A stretch of DNA of 64,000 bases, from positions 20,615,300-20,679,299 of the forward strand of contig CM057231.1 in assembly GCA_029891385.1 (NCBI GenBank). Direction: 5' to 3'. The notes under the pieces are model-generated. The model saw nothing but the letters and a program-made list of their open reading frames with translations, had not been told where the DNA came from and searched no databases. This DNA is from Erythroxylum novogranatense (taxonomy: Eukaryota; Streptophyta; Magnoliopsida; Malpighiales; Erythroxylaceae). This document shows positions 11,649 to 23,520 of the stretch, piece by piece (the stretch's first letter is position 1; each line of letters starts with the position of its first letter). A program made the translations under genes and the position numbers.

Positions 11649-13142
11649 TGTTAGTTTACGCCCTTGAAGGCAATCAATTGGATACAAATTAATATATAAC
11701 ATTATTTTGAATTAATGAAAAGGCTTTATTTATCTTTATGTATTAATTTAATTAATATTTTATGTTTTAATACTAAAGATAAAATCCTTAGAATAATTAC
11801 TATGTAATTAAAATTATGATGAGATCATAATTATGAGATTCAATTTACACTTAAGTGTTATTCCTAAATGTTCCTAGTTGTAGTTTCATCAAGACTGGAT
11901 ATTGTTGAAACGATAAAACTAGCACACATTATGTTTCTTTATTATAAAGAAAGTAATTGATCTCATAAATTAAAGTATAGAAATAATTAAACTAATGTGT
12001 TGGTGATTATTAGAGAATAAGTCACTGAACTGATCCGATTATGAGAATTTCGAATGGAATATTACTTATGTGTCTATGGATTGTCTCATAATGATGGTTG
12101 TATAATTGATCCTCAGACTTGAGATTACCAAGGTATCTAGTATGAGAATTACTGTGTTTTGATGCTACTTATAAATCGTCTTAGGATAATTCAGTCGGTA
12201 GTAATTGGATACAGTATAAACCATATGTAGATAGTTGAGTAAGTCAATATAGGATTTGTCACCCTAAAGTAATTAGAGAGAATATTCTGTTGTTCTTGAT
12301 TAGTAATGATCTATGGAATTCTCTGGCCATAGTGAATTGATATTTGAAAAGGAATTTTCAAATTTCAATTATAAACAAACATGATTGGATGATATGAGTA
12401 GACATTGTATCCATACTCTATCCAATTAGAATATTGAATGATGAAAGGATTAAATTATACATTATAGCCATCCATGGATAGGTTAAGTCAATCACTTTGA
12501 CATTCCTGATATTTGGACAATCATGACATATTGCTAGACGTCAATTATGATTTATTATTATGAATTATTTAAGTGGAGAATTCAAGATAAATTAAAAAGT
12601 TTTAATTTATCTAATTTTAATTGTGAATTAGAATTATACTTTATAATCATTATTAATTTATTACGAACCTAATGGGTCACACATTAAAAGCAATTTGTGA
12701 AAGAAAATCAATTTAATTAAGTGAGAATTAATTATAATGTTTGAGAAATTTTGGGAATCAAATAAGCGATATTTTATTTTATTAAAATTTAATTAATTAT
12801 ATTTTGATTTTGATTTTAATTATAATTAAAGAGATTTAATTTTAATAAAAGACTGTCATTTAAAGTGAAGAGCTTTTTAGAAGTTAGCACTTTTGTCTTC
12901 TTCCTCTCAAAGCAGTTTGGGAATTGTTATGTGGATACCATCAGAGGCTGGATAATTGGATAGCTGGTGATTGATTAATCATAAAAAGTTTCAAATATTT
13001 TTCAACAGAAAGCTAACAAGATCCGATTTCTAAATTGATTTGTGTTTTATTCAAGTTTAATCAATTTTTCAGATCTACCTGAAATCTTTAAAAAAAATTA
13101 TTTTTCGTTGGCACATGATTCGATCACGGTTGCATTCTAACA
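11649..13142 (+). repeat. Copia 5' LTR (same family as Copia-1), followed by PBS
   Basis: It begins TGTTAGTTTACGCCC and ends GCATTCTAACA, so the termini form an inverted repeat TGTTAG/CTAACA; it is 1494 bp. It is homologous over its length to the LTR at 2010-3559. The PBS right after it shows that it is a 5' LTR on the plus strand. Its coding region should lie to the right. By family it fits Copia-3 (45098-48371), whose proteins are closest to Copia-1, with about 32 kb of later insertions between; that pairing is inference. Confidence 0.88.
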
Positions 13143-13143
13143 G

Positions 13144-13155
13144 TGGTATCAGAGC
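13144..13155 (+). other. Primer-binding site (initiator-Met tRNA type)
   Basis: TGGTATCAGAGC, one base after the LTR end at 13142, matches the complement of the 3' end of plant initiator-Met tRNA, the usual copia primer. Confidence 0.9.
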
Positions 13156-14589
13156 CTCCTTTAATTGTTAATCTTGAATTAGAGGCTTGATTATTGTTGA
13201 TTTTGATACAATTTGATTTGTTCTACTTTGGTGTTTGTGTTGGACGCCAAATTTTTATTGATGTTATTTAGTATGAATTGATTTTGATTGTGTGATTAAT
13301 TATTTAGTGTGATTGAATAGGAAGTATTAATGGAAAATTAAGATTAAGTTGAGTATAGTATGGTGTAAGTGAAAATGAAAGAGTAAAAATGTATAAGGGT
13401 AATATGGGAAGATCACTTAAGTGTGAGAGGCTAAGGCATTACATAGAGGGGCAAATTGGTCCTTGCTCATTCCATTAATGCCTAAGTGAAAGAATTAGAA
13501 AAAGAAAGAGTGAAAGTGAAGGGAGAAAGAAGAGAGTGTCGTTGGTGGCTTAAGGGAGAGAAGAGGAAAATAGGGTTTGGCAAATCCTTGAAGATTTTGA
13601 AGTAATTAAAGCATCATTGTTGGACCCCGAACTTTGATTGGACGTCAAAATCGTTAAACAAGGAAATTAGTGTGGTATTTGGGTAATATTGCTAATGATG
13701 TTGGGGGTTAATGTATGAAATGAGCGTTCTCAGTGTACATGCATTATGGGTAACATCTTTATAATTGAAAAAAAAGAGTGAATTTGTATAGTTACTATTT
13801 ATGTAACTTCTTTGAAATTTCAATAAATGAGACTTCGATTTATTGGGGCTAGAAATGCCCGCAAAAGCTTGTAAGAACCTTTTATCGTGTTTTGCAAATG
13901 ATTGTTCAAGTATGACTTGCATTGAATTGAAAATGTGTCATAAGTTGTGTAAATGAACTTTGTGTGATATGTGGTTGCTTTCAAAATTTATTCTAAAAGT
14001 ATGTATTTTGTGGCTTATGGATGATTTGAGAAATGGCTTAATGTTTGTCATAAGAATGTGTTGAATGAATTGTATATGGAGGATTTAAGTATGGAAAGAA
14101 TGAGTATTTTGTATATGTATTATGTTATAGATTAAGTTGTGAAGATTGAATCGTGCTTGAAGTAGATTGGACGAAGAGTATTGTGGTAGTGAGGAAAAAT
14201 GTGAAATCAAGATGGAAAGAATGGATTGGTCTTGATGACTTTGAGGCTTTAAAGAGATATGTATATGTTATGAAATGTCGAGTGAATATTATGAGTTAAT
14301 GAAAGTTAAAATGAATGAGTTGAATAAGATGATTGAAATGGAAGTTGAAAGGTAGGAAATAAAGATTGAAAGAGTGAGAATTGGAAGAATTAGTGAAGGT
14401 GTGAAAATATGAAGAATTATGAAAGTTTGACTTTTGGGGATGAATAGTTGACTTTTGATTTAAGTGAAATTTGATAAAATGATATTCATGAACATGTAGT
14501 GCTTGTTGAGGGCTTTCGGTAGCCATAAAGTTTGCGAATTTTCGATATCGGGGCTAGAAGTTATGATAGATTGAAGTTTTGATGTTGTT

Positions 14590-15590
14590 TAGGTGATTGA
14601 AAACCAGACGATGCACTGTAGCAAAAACCAGACGATGTACTGTAGCAAAAACCAGCTGATAGGAAAAGTGGACGTTACAGAATGTAGGAGATAGAATCAG
14701 CCTTTATAGTATTCATAAGAGTTATAGATCTAGATGTCTACTTTCTAACCGTCCAAGAATGAAGTCATTTCGACACCTATAGAGAAAGTTATGGCATTTG
14801 CGCCAAAACATGTCTGATAGAAATCAGATGATGGAAAAACCAGCTGATAGAAAAACTAGCTGAAGCAAAAGCAGACGATATGGACTTGATATCGATAGAT
14901 TTAGACAAAATTTCCTTCTTGAAAGTTGTAGATCTCTTTTCTATGAGATAGATACCAAGTTTGCCCAATTTGGATATCGGAGTCAAAAGATATGATCTAT
15001 ATAAGTGGACATGTGTTGGATAGAAAACCAGTGATAGAAAACCCAGTGATAGGAAAACCGGAAGATGCAAAAATCAGACGAAAGATTAATTGAGACATTT
15101 GACCCTTTTAGAGACTGAATTTGGATTTAAGTTCTTCATGAACATTGTAGATCAGTCTTTTCTCTATGAAATAGACATCAATTTTGTCCAATTTGGAGTT
15201 CGGAGTTAAAAGTTATAAGCGTTTGAAGTTTGGAGGAAAAATCATCTAATGAAAATCAGCTGATGCAAAATCAGTTGATCCAAAATCAACGATGCAAAAT
15301 CAGCTGATGGAAAAGTCGACGAAGGAAATCAGACGATGAACAAGAAATCGATTTATAGAAAATCGACGATGAATAGTAAATCGACGATGAACAATGAATC
15401 GATTTATAGAAAATCGATGATGAACAAGAAAGCGATGGAAGGAAAATCGATGGAAGGAAAAACAGATGGAAGGAAAATCAGATGGAAGGAAAAGCAGATG
15501 GAAGGAAAAGCGATGGAAGGAAAATCGATGGAAGGAAAAGCGGATGGAAGGAAAAGGATGGAAGGAAAACGATGCGCACAGATCAGTATT
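14590..15590 (+). repeat. Diverged minisatellite (AAAACCAGCTGATAG / GGAAGGAAAATCGATG units)
   Basis: Short units of about 14-16 bp such as AAACCAGACGATG, AAACCAGCTGATAG and ATGGAAGGAAAATCG are repeated dozens of times, interrupted by two unique blocks (14690-14800 and 14880-15060). The densest part is 15330-15575. The Lys/Ser/Met-rich reading 15336-15629 is only the translation of these units. The same unit type, reverse-complemented, fills 56119-56895. Confidence 0.85.
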
Positions 15591-16029
15591 TTGAGGATAT
15601 ATGAAGCTACAGAGCTCGGATTGAGGTGATTCAAATTGGAGATTAAACGAAAGTTATAAGGCTACAACTTTGATGAAGAACCCCGATCAAGATGGAGCCT
15701 CTAAGACTGTCGGATATTGGAATGAAACTCGGTGCGATTATGCAGTCTCGATTTTTATGCAGTGTCGATAGTATTTTGGCCATAACTTCTTCATTTTAGA
15801 TCCGAATTGAGCGTGGTTTGTTGCGTTGGATTCAGTATGATCGAGGAGAACATTATGAAGAAGAAATTTTTGTAAAATTCCTTTATTTACCTGATCAGAA
15901 TTTGGAGCCAAGATATCAACTTTTAAGGGCAATTTTGGAAGAACACTTAAAGAGTTAAGTTAGTAGGCTTATAAGGAGGGGCATGAGAGTCTTTCCTCAT
16001 TCATTAAATGACATGGCATGTGGCTGTAG

Positions 16030-16037
16030 TATAAATA
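16030..16037 (+). promoter_or_regulatory. TATA box of LTR-D
   Basis: TATAAATA in the context GTAGTATAAATAGAGG, about 2.4 kb into the LTR. It is followed by a purine-rich stretch (16070-16150) and then the predicted splice donor. This would make U3 about 2.4 kb and R-U5 about 1.9 kb. Confidence 0.6.
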
Positions 16038-16278
16038 GAGGAGAAGCAGGCTGTGGTCGTGAGAGTTAGAGAAATGAATAAAGAGAAACAAAAGAAAGAA
16101 AGAAAGAAGAGATAAAAGAGAAGAGTGGGTTCGGTGAAAAGAGAAAAGAAAAGACAGCAGCTAGGGTTCGATTTTGTGAGCTTTCCAGGAGGATTTCAAC
16201 ATGCTCCAAGAGGGAAAAGATGAAGGATGAAGAGAGCTCTAGGATGAGCTAAGAAAATCCAAAATGGTGAAGAGTGAG

Positions 16279-17314
16279 GTAAAAGCCGATTTTCAAGCTT
16301 CAAGCTTTTCTTAAAATTTTTGGTGTAGAATCATGGAAAATATTATGGTTTTGTGGATTATGAAATTAGTTGTGATGTCTATGCTAAGATGGTGGTTTAA
16401 TTTTGGATTAATGTGAGTTAGGGTTTATGCCCAATTTTGGAAATTGGGGCTTTTGTAAATTGATGCATAAGATAGCTTGGAAATATGTTGGAATTGGGTT
16501 TCCTATAGTAAATTTTGAGGGTTATGGTATTTATGATGATGAATTTGGATGATTTCGGTCTAGGAAATTTCAAAGTGGGCTAAAGAAGGAAGCTTCGAGA
16601 AATTAGAGCTTTGGACAAGTTCTAGCATGGATTCGAGGTGGGTATCCGTTTATAATAGAATTTATAAGCCATTACCGCTTTCTTTAAACAAAGAGATTTT
16701 TGACTTAAATTGCATCATAATTGTTGCATCATTGCATAAATGATTTGAAAAATCATTTTGATTCGATACATGAAATTTTGATGAATTGCAAAATACATTG
16801 TGTTATGCCTTGAAAGACTTCATGGTGTGTATATTCGGAAAGAGCATTTGATAAATTGATTTGAGCATTATATGTGCTTTTGTGTGGCGAGAGAGTAACG
16901 TTGTGATAGTCTCGTGCACGAGACAAAAATAATGTGATAGCCTTCTCCGGTCATTGCTTTTAGCTTACGAGATCCGAAAAATGGACTCGTCGTGATTACT
17001 GTAAACTTCGGTTTCCGTCGTGTTTATGGAACTCTCTAGCCATGTGTGTGTGCATTGCTTACGTGAATTGCCAAGTTGATGCATTCATGTCTTGTGACCT
17101 ATGGATTTGTGGTGAAAGCCTAAGACGATATCGATTTGTAAAATGTGATTTTGATTACAGAAGAAAAGAACTTCTTCAAAATGTGCTTTACTTGATTTCA
17201 AAGAAATGTTTTCTAAGACCAGAAAAGAAAAAGATTTCAAGAGTTTTGCTTATTGTTTTGTTATAAACTGTTACCCATTGAGCGTAAGCTCACCCCCCTC
17301 ATTACCATCCACAG
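16279..17314 (+). other. Predicted LTR intron (LTR-D)
   Basis: A donor-like GAG|GTAAAAG at 16279 pairs with an acceptor-like CACCCCCCTCATTACCATCC ACAG|GT ending at 17314, downstream of the TATA box. The same layout recurs in the other chromovirus LTRs of the window. It is inferred from motifs only. Confidence 0.4.
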
Positions 17315-18216
17315 GTAATGAGAAGAAGATCCGTGAGCGAAAAGAGGATTTTTGTATCTTTGTATTTGCATTCGGATTTTTATATTGTGATTGTATTATG
17401 GCTTGTAAGGCCATTAAAATTTGTATATGACTATGGGATGGGATTATGTAAGTGAAATATGGTTAGTATTTATGAATGTGAATTATGATCATGACTTGAG
17501 ATATGACCGAGAATTATGGAAGTGTTTAGAAATAGGATTGTAAATGTGTATGATGGGATTCCGGACAGGAGGTCCGAAGATTTGTGTGATGGGTTGGAAA
17601 TATTGAAGTGCTTTCATGTATGGATTTGTGTATGGACATGATATGGAAATTATGTATGAATGGCATAAGATGGATTGACGAAATTCAAATATTTAGTAAT
17701 AAGCGAAATTGGGATAAAGAGAGATATGATTGTAACGAATGATAAAATGTTTTCGAATGCGAACGCGATATGATCGAATATGAAGGATTCAAAGGATTGA
17801 GGAATTGATGAAATACAAATTGGAAATTGAAACTACTTTGAACAATGTGTAAGTGGAAAAAAAAATGAAGCGATATTAGTTAAGCTGCGATTCGTTCGTT
17901 ATGAGTTGGGTTCCGAAAACGGGTCCCAACAATCATCAAGTAAGTTGAGCCTATTTTCTTCTTGTTTTGGTTAAATGAAACCCTAATATAGCTTAGTTTG
18001 TGTAGGAAAATGGTGGTTGAGTGGTTTATGAAAAAGGGTTAAATCTCTTAGGGTTGATTATCATGTTGTGTTTGTGTTTGATTTTAAGGTTGTAATGAGT
18101 TTAGAACTGAAGTTCAAGACATGATTTAAGGTTTAGATATGCTATGTTTGAAATATGGGAGGATTAGGGTTGAAGAATGTGGAAAAATCAAGTTTCGGGA
18201 GGATTCTGGGCTCGCA

Positions 18217-18275
18217 CGTCGCGACGCGCTTGTGCCCTCGCCGCGGCGCGCTCCAGTTTTCTCGCCTCGGCGAGG
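18217..18275 (+). repeat. Palindromic GC-rich repeat, three units
   Basis: CGTCGCGACGCG (18217), CGCCGCGGCGCG (18239) and CGCCTCGGCGAG (18263) are each near-perfect palindromes spaced 22-24 bp apart. The homologous place in G3's LTR carries seven units (52688-52847). Confidence 0.85.
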
Positions 18276-19064
18276 ACCCATTTTCCTGCACCAACATGTT
18301 TTGGTATTTTGCGCATAACGTTTTCCGTATATGTCCAAATGAGGTGATTTTTGATTCGTTGTAAACTAGAGACAAAGGGCTACAGGTTTTGTGAAGGAAT
18401 AAAGTTCTGAATCAGTCTATAAGGATATGAAATTTTTGATATAAGTTAAGCATAAAATTTTTGTTTCAGCTTTAGTTACAGTTCGAATTGTTAAAGTATG
18501 ACTTTCCTATTTCTACACCAAATTGAATGGGATTTTGGTTATTGTTGAAGGTTACCAAGTGAGGCAAGAGGAGCAAGAGGAACAAGAGGAAAGACATTCC
18601 TAGGCAAGCTTATAAGCAAGGAACTCAAGGTGGGTACATGTTTATAATAGAGTAAATAAGTTACTCATTGTTTTGTTGAAATCAAGAAAGATTTAATGAT
18701 TTAAATTGCATCATCAATGTTGCCTTATTTGCTATTGTGAAATGATTATGTGCTTGCTATTGATTAGCATTCATGATTGATAAAAAAGGCTTTAAAAAGG
18801 GTTTCTTTTTTCAAAAAATACATGCACATGAAATCATGTTCTCCGAAATGATTTATACAAGGATATCAAGTTCATGAAAAGCAAGTTTACACGCAAGTGC
18901 CAGTTTGGCAACAAGTTTACAAGATTTTGAAACTATGCATGTTATGTGGGTTTGTGGTAGTCCCTCAAGAACCATCACGTGCACGTTGACCCATGTAAAG
19001 GCTTCTCCCGCCCACCCGCTAGTGACACGGAGCTCCCCACAAGGACTCCCTCAAGAAACTACGA

Positions 19065-19096
19065 CTACACAGGACCATTTCGATGGGAATGTGTAG
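19065..19096 (+). promoter_or_regulatory. Conserved LTR hairpin (LTR-B copy)
   Basis: Outer arms CTACACA / TGTGTAG, internal loop GGA / GAA, inner helix CCAT / ATGG closed by TTCG. Compare 30532-30562, 43576-43606 and 53557-53588. Function is unknown. Confidence 0.65.
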
Positions 19097-19737
19097 TGCG
19101 TCATTGACCCGGACTAACCCAAACCATTCTGCTATGCTTATGTGCTTATGATCTGTTATCATGTTTCATGCATACATGTGTTAAATTCCACTTATGAATT
19201 GTTTAAAAATCAAGCATTTCGAGATAATGACTTTTACATGCTCAATTACTATGGTTTCAAAAGTGTATCACGGCAATGAGTTATCTTTTGAAAATAGTTT
19301 TGCTTATTTATGTATTATAAATATGTTCCCATAAGCTTTATAGCTCACCCCCTTTATCCTTCCCCATTAAGGTGATGAGCAAGAGACCGAGTAAGTCAAG
19401 AGTTATGGCATCACTCCGAGTTGCCATATTTATGTATTTTCAAGTTATACTTTTGGAAGTCAAGGCTTTAGTTACATTTCAAGTTTTATTGGTTCAAGTG
19501 TACTTTGTATTTTTAGCTCTTGAACTCAAAGGTTGTATTTTGGTTTGAAATGATATTAAGGCTTTGTAAAACTCATCTTTTGGCTATAATGAGGTATGGA
19601 TGTTTTTGTTCCAAATCTTTCGCATTGAATCATTTAGAAGTTTGCTTGAATGTATGTTGTTAAGTTTTGGGTTGGGTTGATTTAATAAAATGAGAAAAAG
19701 TTTCAGGTTTGTTTTCTGCGGGCCAAAGGAGGCGTTC

Positions 19738-19895
19738 ACCTCGACGAGGCCGTATGCTGGCCGCGGCGAAGTTGTATGCGCTGGTTCACCGCGGTGAGTG
19801 TTGCTTCGCTTGCCGTAGCGAGGATTGTTTTCGCTTGCCACAGCGAGGGCTTAATTGCTCGCCACGGCGAGACATCACACGCTGCGGCGACGCCC
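19738..19895 (+). repeat. Second palindromic GC-rich array of LTR-B
   Basis: About seven units with palindromic cores in roughly 160 bp, including CCTCGACGAGG, GCCGCGGCGA, TCACCGCGGTGA, CTTGCCACAGCGAGG and CTCGCCACGGCGAG. It stands out sharply from the AT-rich surroundings. No counterpart is present at this place in G3's LTR, so it is specific to LTR-B. Confidence 0.8.
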
Positions 19896-20024
19896 GCTTG
19901 TGCTTCCGAGGGATTCCTTTCTTCTTTTAACTTATATGTATCAATTCCAAGGCCTCCACTCACGCACAAAGCACCACGCTTCCATGTCCGATGTTGGGCT
20001 CCGAAAACGAGGTCCAACAGTTTG

Positions 20025-22674
20025 TCTTTCCCAAAGCTATTTCACATACTGTTTTTTCTATTTGTGTTTATGCCTATTTGATTATGCACGAATGCATTCA
20101 ATTGCTTCCAGAGTTTTCTTCTGTGAGCATATACGATGACTATACCATGGTTCTGCAAAATTGTTTTGTGAATCTTGCATTTTTCTGACTGTTTAGGATT
20201 TCTGAAATCCTTATACAACCTTGTGTTTCATTTGAAATCCCTAATTTCTGCCGCTCCTCTTATCTACCCACTAATTACATCCATTATGCGATGTTTCTGG
20301 AAATTATTCCAGAACGTATGTGTTTTTCCTTATGGGTTTATGTATGTTTTGATTCTAAAACCTATTATTTTCTGGGTTGTGTTTACTGGCTTTGTGTTGA
20401 ATGAACACAATGGGCGATTATCACCCATTGGACAGTCGCCTGCGACATGATGACACTAGGCATCATAAACAAGGCCTTGCTTCTGGGTTTCTACGTTTTT
20501 CCATTATCCATGTGTATTTAGTACCTTGTGTCTTCAGGGAACTAGTGGGTTGCCTTTGGCATCACGTACGACACCACAAATGGGCATCGAACAACGCCAC
20601 TAGATGGCATCTGATGACGCCAGTGGATCATCTAAGGCATTGCATGCAATGCCACATATAGGCATCACACAACGCCACTGAATGGCATCTTAGGTCATGC
20701 CACAACAGATGCGAGGCCAATGGGCGATGGCAGATGTAGGTGGCGGTGATTAGGGAACTATCAGTTAGAGACCTGACGGTTAAGGATGAAGCAAAAACAT
20801 GGATTGATGGCACAAACATGGGTTGAGGGAAATGTGTGAGAAACATGGAAGGAGCAATTTCAGAAGGGAAGGAGGTGGTTATCGTCCCACATGCGCCCAT
20901 CATCCTCACAGGCATCTTTAGCAGATGTCACTAGCGCGTGCAGCCACCTTCAACTGCGTGTTCTCATCTAACGCGTGCACTACACGCACCAAACACCCCA
21001 ACCCCTTTTATGTGTTTTAAAAATATTTTAAAGCCTTAAATTGTCAATTTAAATAATTTAATAGAGAATAAATTAATTTCAACTCCTAATAAAATTGGAA
21101 GTGTTCTACTAATTTTTGAAAAAAATTTTCAAAGGGAATTTTTATTAGAAAAATTTTGGAATTTAATTTAATTTTTAAGAGTTGAATTATTAAATTAAAT
21201 TTATTATCAAATCAATAATTATAATCAAACAATAGTTTTAAATAATTTCTTTCATAATTGGATTATGTTTGAAATTATAAATATAATGAGATTATATTTT
21301 GATAAGACTGAAAAATATTAAGTACACATTATAAACGTGATAGTTGTCTTCCATAATTTGATAATAAAACCAAAATTTTGTTTATTGTTTGACTTGTTGA
21401 GTAAACTCAAGGTCACTTTAACCCAAATATGTTTTACCTTAAATTAATGGGTTTTACTTAACTAAAATTATATGATCCGGATGAGTAAACTCATGATGAT
21501 ATAAATTTAGACACAAGGTTAGGAATAATATATTTGATATATTTTTGGTAAAGTTCTCACTTAACGGTACTAAGAGTTACATGAGATGTGATTGAAAAGT
21601 TATTTTCTACCTAATTTATTTTTAGTTGGTTTGTTGAAACACAAAGTGCTAGAATTTTGAGTTTCGGAATTACCAAAAACAAGTGTTAGAATTTTTATTT
21701 TCATATTTGCAAAATTTTGATTTTGATGAAAAACAAGTAATAGAATTTTTGTTTTCAAAGTGACAAAATTCGGTTTTATAAAAATTCCATTACATACTTT
21801 TTACCGAATGGGTTGGGTCAAGTGAGTGAAGATTCGAAGCGAAAGATCCAAGTCCAAGAAAAAAAATTTGGGCCAAGAGCCTTGTAATTTATTTTTATAT
21901 TCTAGGATGGACAATCAAAAGTAGTGTTATTATTCATAAGATGAATGGATGGATGGATGCTAATAATATGTGATATTATGTGGTAATATGCCATTTAGAA
22001 TAATTCCTAACTCTAGGCTTTACCATGCATTCATTATGTATGGGATATATAATGAAACAATATAGGATGATTAATAAATTGCATCTAGACAAGATGATAT
22101 TTATTAAAACTTAAAGCCCAAAAAGATTGAGTGGGAGAGGATGCTTATGTGAAAGTCCACGGTCTCCATATGATGGTCCATTTGAATATGGTGAAATGTT
22201 ACTCCCTATTGAAACACATGAATCCTAGATCTTGCATGGTTTAGGTCTCCTAAAGGATAAGTCTACTCATTGGTAGAAAATATGACCTCCCACTGAGGCA
22301 TGATTTGCAAGTACCTTTAATAGATGAATCAAATTGTTACACACTTAATATAATTTATCAATAACCTGCCCACCGTAGCTTTGTTGATAAATATATGGAC
22401 CAAATTATAGTGCTTCTCAAAAAGTTAGACATGAAGATGCTTGGTAGTTTTTTAAGTGGAATGGTCCCAGTTTTTCTTTTAATGGATAAGATGGCCCACT
22501 GTCACTTAGTCTATCATAGATGAGAAAAATAATCGTCGTATAAAGATTTATTTTTTAAGTTTTGTTAAATCCATTATCATGCATAAATGCATCATGATTT
22601 TATACAAAGTTCCAATATTGTTGACTAGTATGCTCATTCTTTAATAATTTATATTTAGACATAATCACCACAAT
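20025..22674 (+). other. Non-coding stretch between LTR-B and Copia-2 gag
   Basis: No protein domain is seen. The first part probably continues the leader that follows the PBS at 13144, interrupted by LTR-B. At 20583-20612 and 20661-20690 a 30-bp motif (GGCATC..CAACGCCACT..ATGGCATCT) repeats with a 78-bp period in a GC-richer patch (20400-20960). From 21000 to 22674 the sequence is AT-rich. A segment around 22110-22450 (AGTGGGAGAGG...) reads like a copia untranslated leader, but I could not find a 5' LTR for Copia-2 here. Confidence 0.45.
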
Positions 22675-23520
22675 ATGAATCCACGTACTTTGCTCTTGAC
22701 TAATAACAAATTGGAAAAGAAGACAATTTTAATGAATGGAGATGTAACCTTGACATTGTTCTTCAATATAAACAAAATTTATGGGTATTAATGGAAAATA
22801 AGCCTACACCTCCAGTGTAAATTCAACTTCTGAGCAAGTCCAACAATATGAGCGATGACAGAGTGGTGATAAGACTATTGAGTGTTGTATTTTTACTTCT
22901 ATGAGCAGAATGTTGCAAAACCAAATTGCATGCATGAAAACTGGTGCAATGGTCCATCACCTACATGAGATGTTTGGTGTGAGGACCAGGTCTATAAGGG
23001 AGAAAGCTATCCAAACCTTTCACATTCTTATATAAAAGCTTGGTGAACTGGTGTTGGATTACGTACTTAAGGTAATCTCTATGGTTACTGAGGCTGATGT
23101 TTGGGACAGAAATGGATGTGGAAACGCAGATGATTATGATCATCAATAGTTAAACTCTTCTTTTCAGCATTTTAAGTTGGATTATGCGCTTAATAGTAAG
23201 GATTACACCTTGAGTGAGTTAATGAATACCCTCCAGAGTATGGAGGAGATATTAAATATCAAGGCTAATAGGACAGAACCTAATGTAGCATCTTCTTCTA
23301 AGCCCAAGGGTAAGGGTAAGAAAAAAAAGAAGGGTTCAATGAAAAAGAAGGCCCAAATAAGGGTCAAAGCCCAACCCATGAAAAAAGAAGGTCAAAGAGG
23401 ACACCAAAGGAAAGTATTTCCATTGTGGTGAGAAGGGCCACTGGAAAGGAAACTGTGCAGTCTACCTTGAGTCCCTAAAAACCAAACAAGGTATGGGTTT
23501 CCTAAGTTTGTTATGAACTA
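22675..23520 (+). pseudogene. Copia-2 gag remnant
   Basis: The likely original start is ATG at 22675 (NPRTLLLTNNKLE). Frame changes follow. Recognisable copia gag wording includes MLQNQLACMKTGA (in another frame), HLHEMFGVRTRSIREKA, and from 23177 LNSKDYTLSELMNTLQSMEE (UBN2-type gag). After a Lys-rich linker comes a CCHC zinc knuckle, FHCGEKGHWKGNC, at about 23417-23458. It is broken by stops and at least three frameshifts. Confidence 0.85.

Larger units (their letters stand above)
13618..17931 (+). mobile_element. Solo LTR-D, 4.3 kb, nested in LTR-B
   Basis: It starts TGTTGGACCCCGAAC and ends ACGGGTCCCAACA; the termini are inverted repeats. The 5-bp duplication ATCAT flanks it exactly (13613-13617 and 17932-17936). 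It has no internal coding domain and no PBS, so it is a solo LTR of 4314 bp. A TATA box at 16030 and intron-like signals at 16279 and 17314 give plus orientation. It shares the GATAGAAAACCAG-type minisatellite and flanking blocks with the LTR of G4 (55441-58987), so it belongs to the same broad chromovirus group. Confidence 0.9.
17940..19371 (+). other. Predicted LTR intron (LTR-B)
   Basis: Donor-like CAA|GTAAGTTGAG at 17940 (just after the LTR-D duplication) and acceptor-like CCCATTAAG|GTGATGAG ending at 19371. It is equivalent in position to 52409-53838 in the related LTR of G3. Confidence 0.4.
13238..20019 (+). mobile_element. Solo LTR-B (Tekay-like), split by solo LTR-D
   Basis: The two pieces, 13238-13617 and 17937-20019, together make about 2463 bp. 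It starts TGTTGGACGCCAAAT and ends GAGGTCCAACA. A 5-bp duplication GTTTG lies on each side (13233-13237 and 20020-20024), and there is no PBS after the end, so it is a solo LTR left by LTR-LTR recombination. It is homologous along its length to the PBS-bearing LTR at 52021-54210, which fixes its orientation and Tekay assignment. It carries a predicted intron, a conserved hairpin and two palindromic GC-rich arrays. Insertion was into the leader behind the copia PBS at 13144. Confidence 0.9.

Noticed and set aside
15336..15629. Lys/Ser/Met-rich ORF that could look like a basic repeat protein
   Set aside because: It is translated minisatellite in LTR-D, with no conserved start context or homologous frame in the related G4 array.
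19776..20081. ORFs of about 100 codons across the LTR-B 3' end considered as a host gene
   Set aside because: They arise from the GC-rich palindromic array, run across the LTR boundary and show no domain or codon-use signal.
20401..20915. GC-richer patch with ORFs on both strands (His-rich) considered as a gene fragment
   Set aside because: The readings come from a repeated GGCATC..CGCCAC motif with 78-bp spacing; no domain is recognisable.
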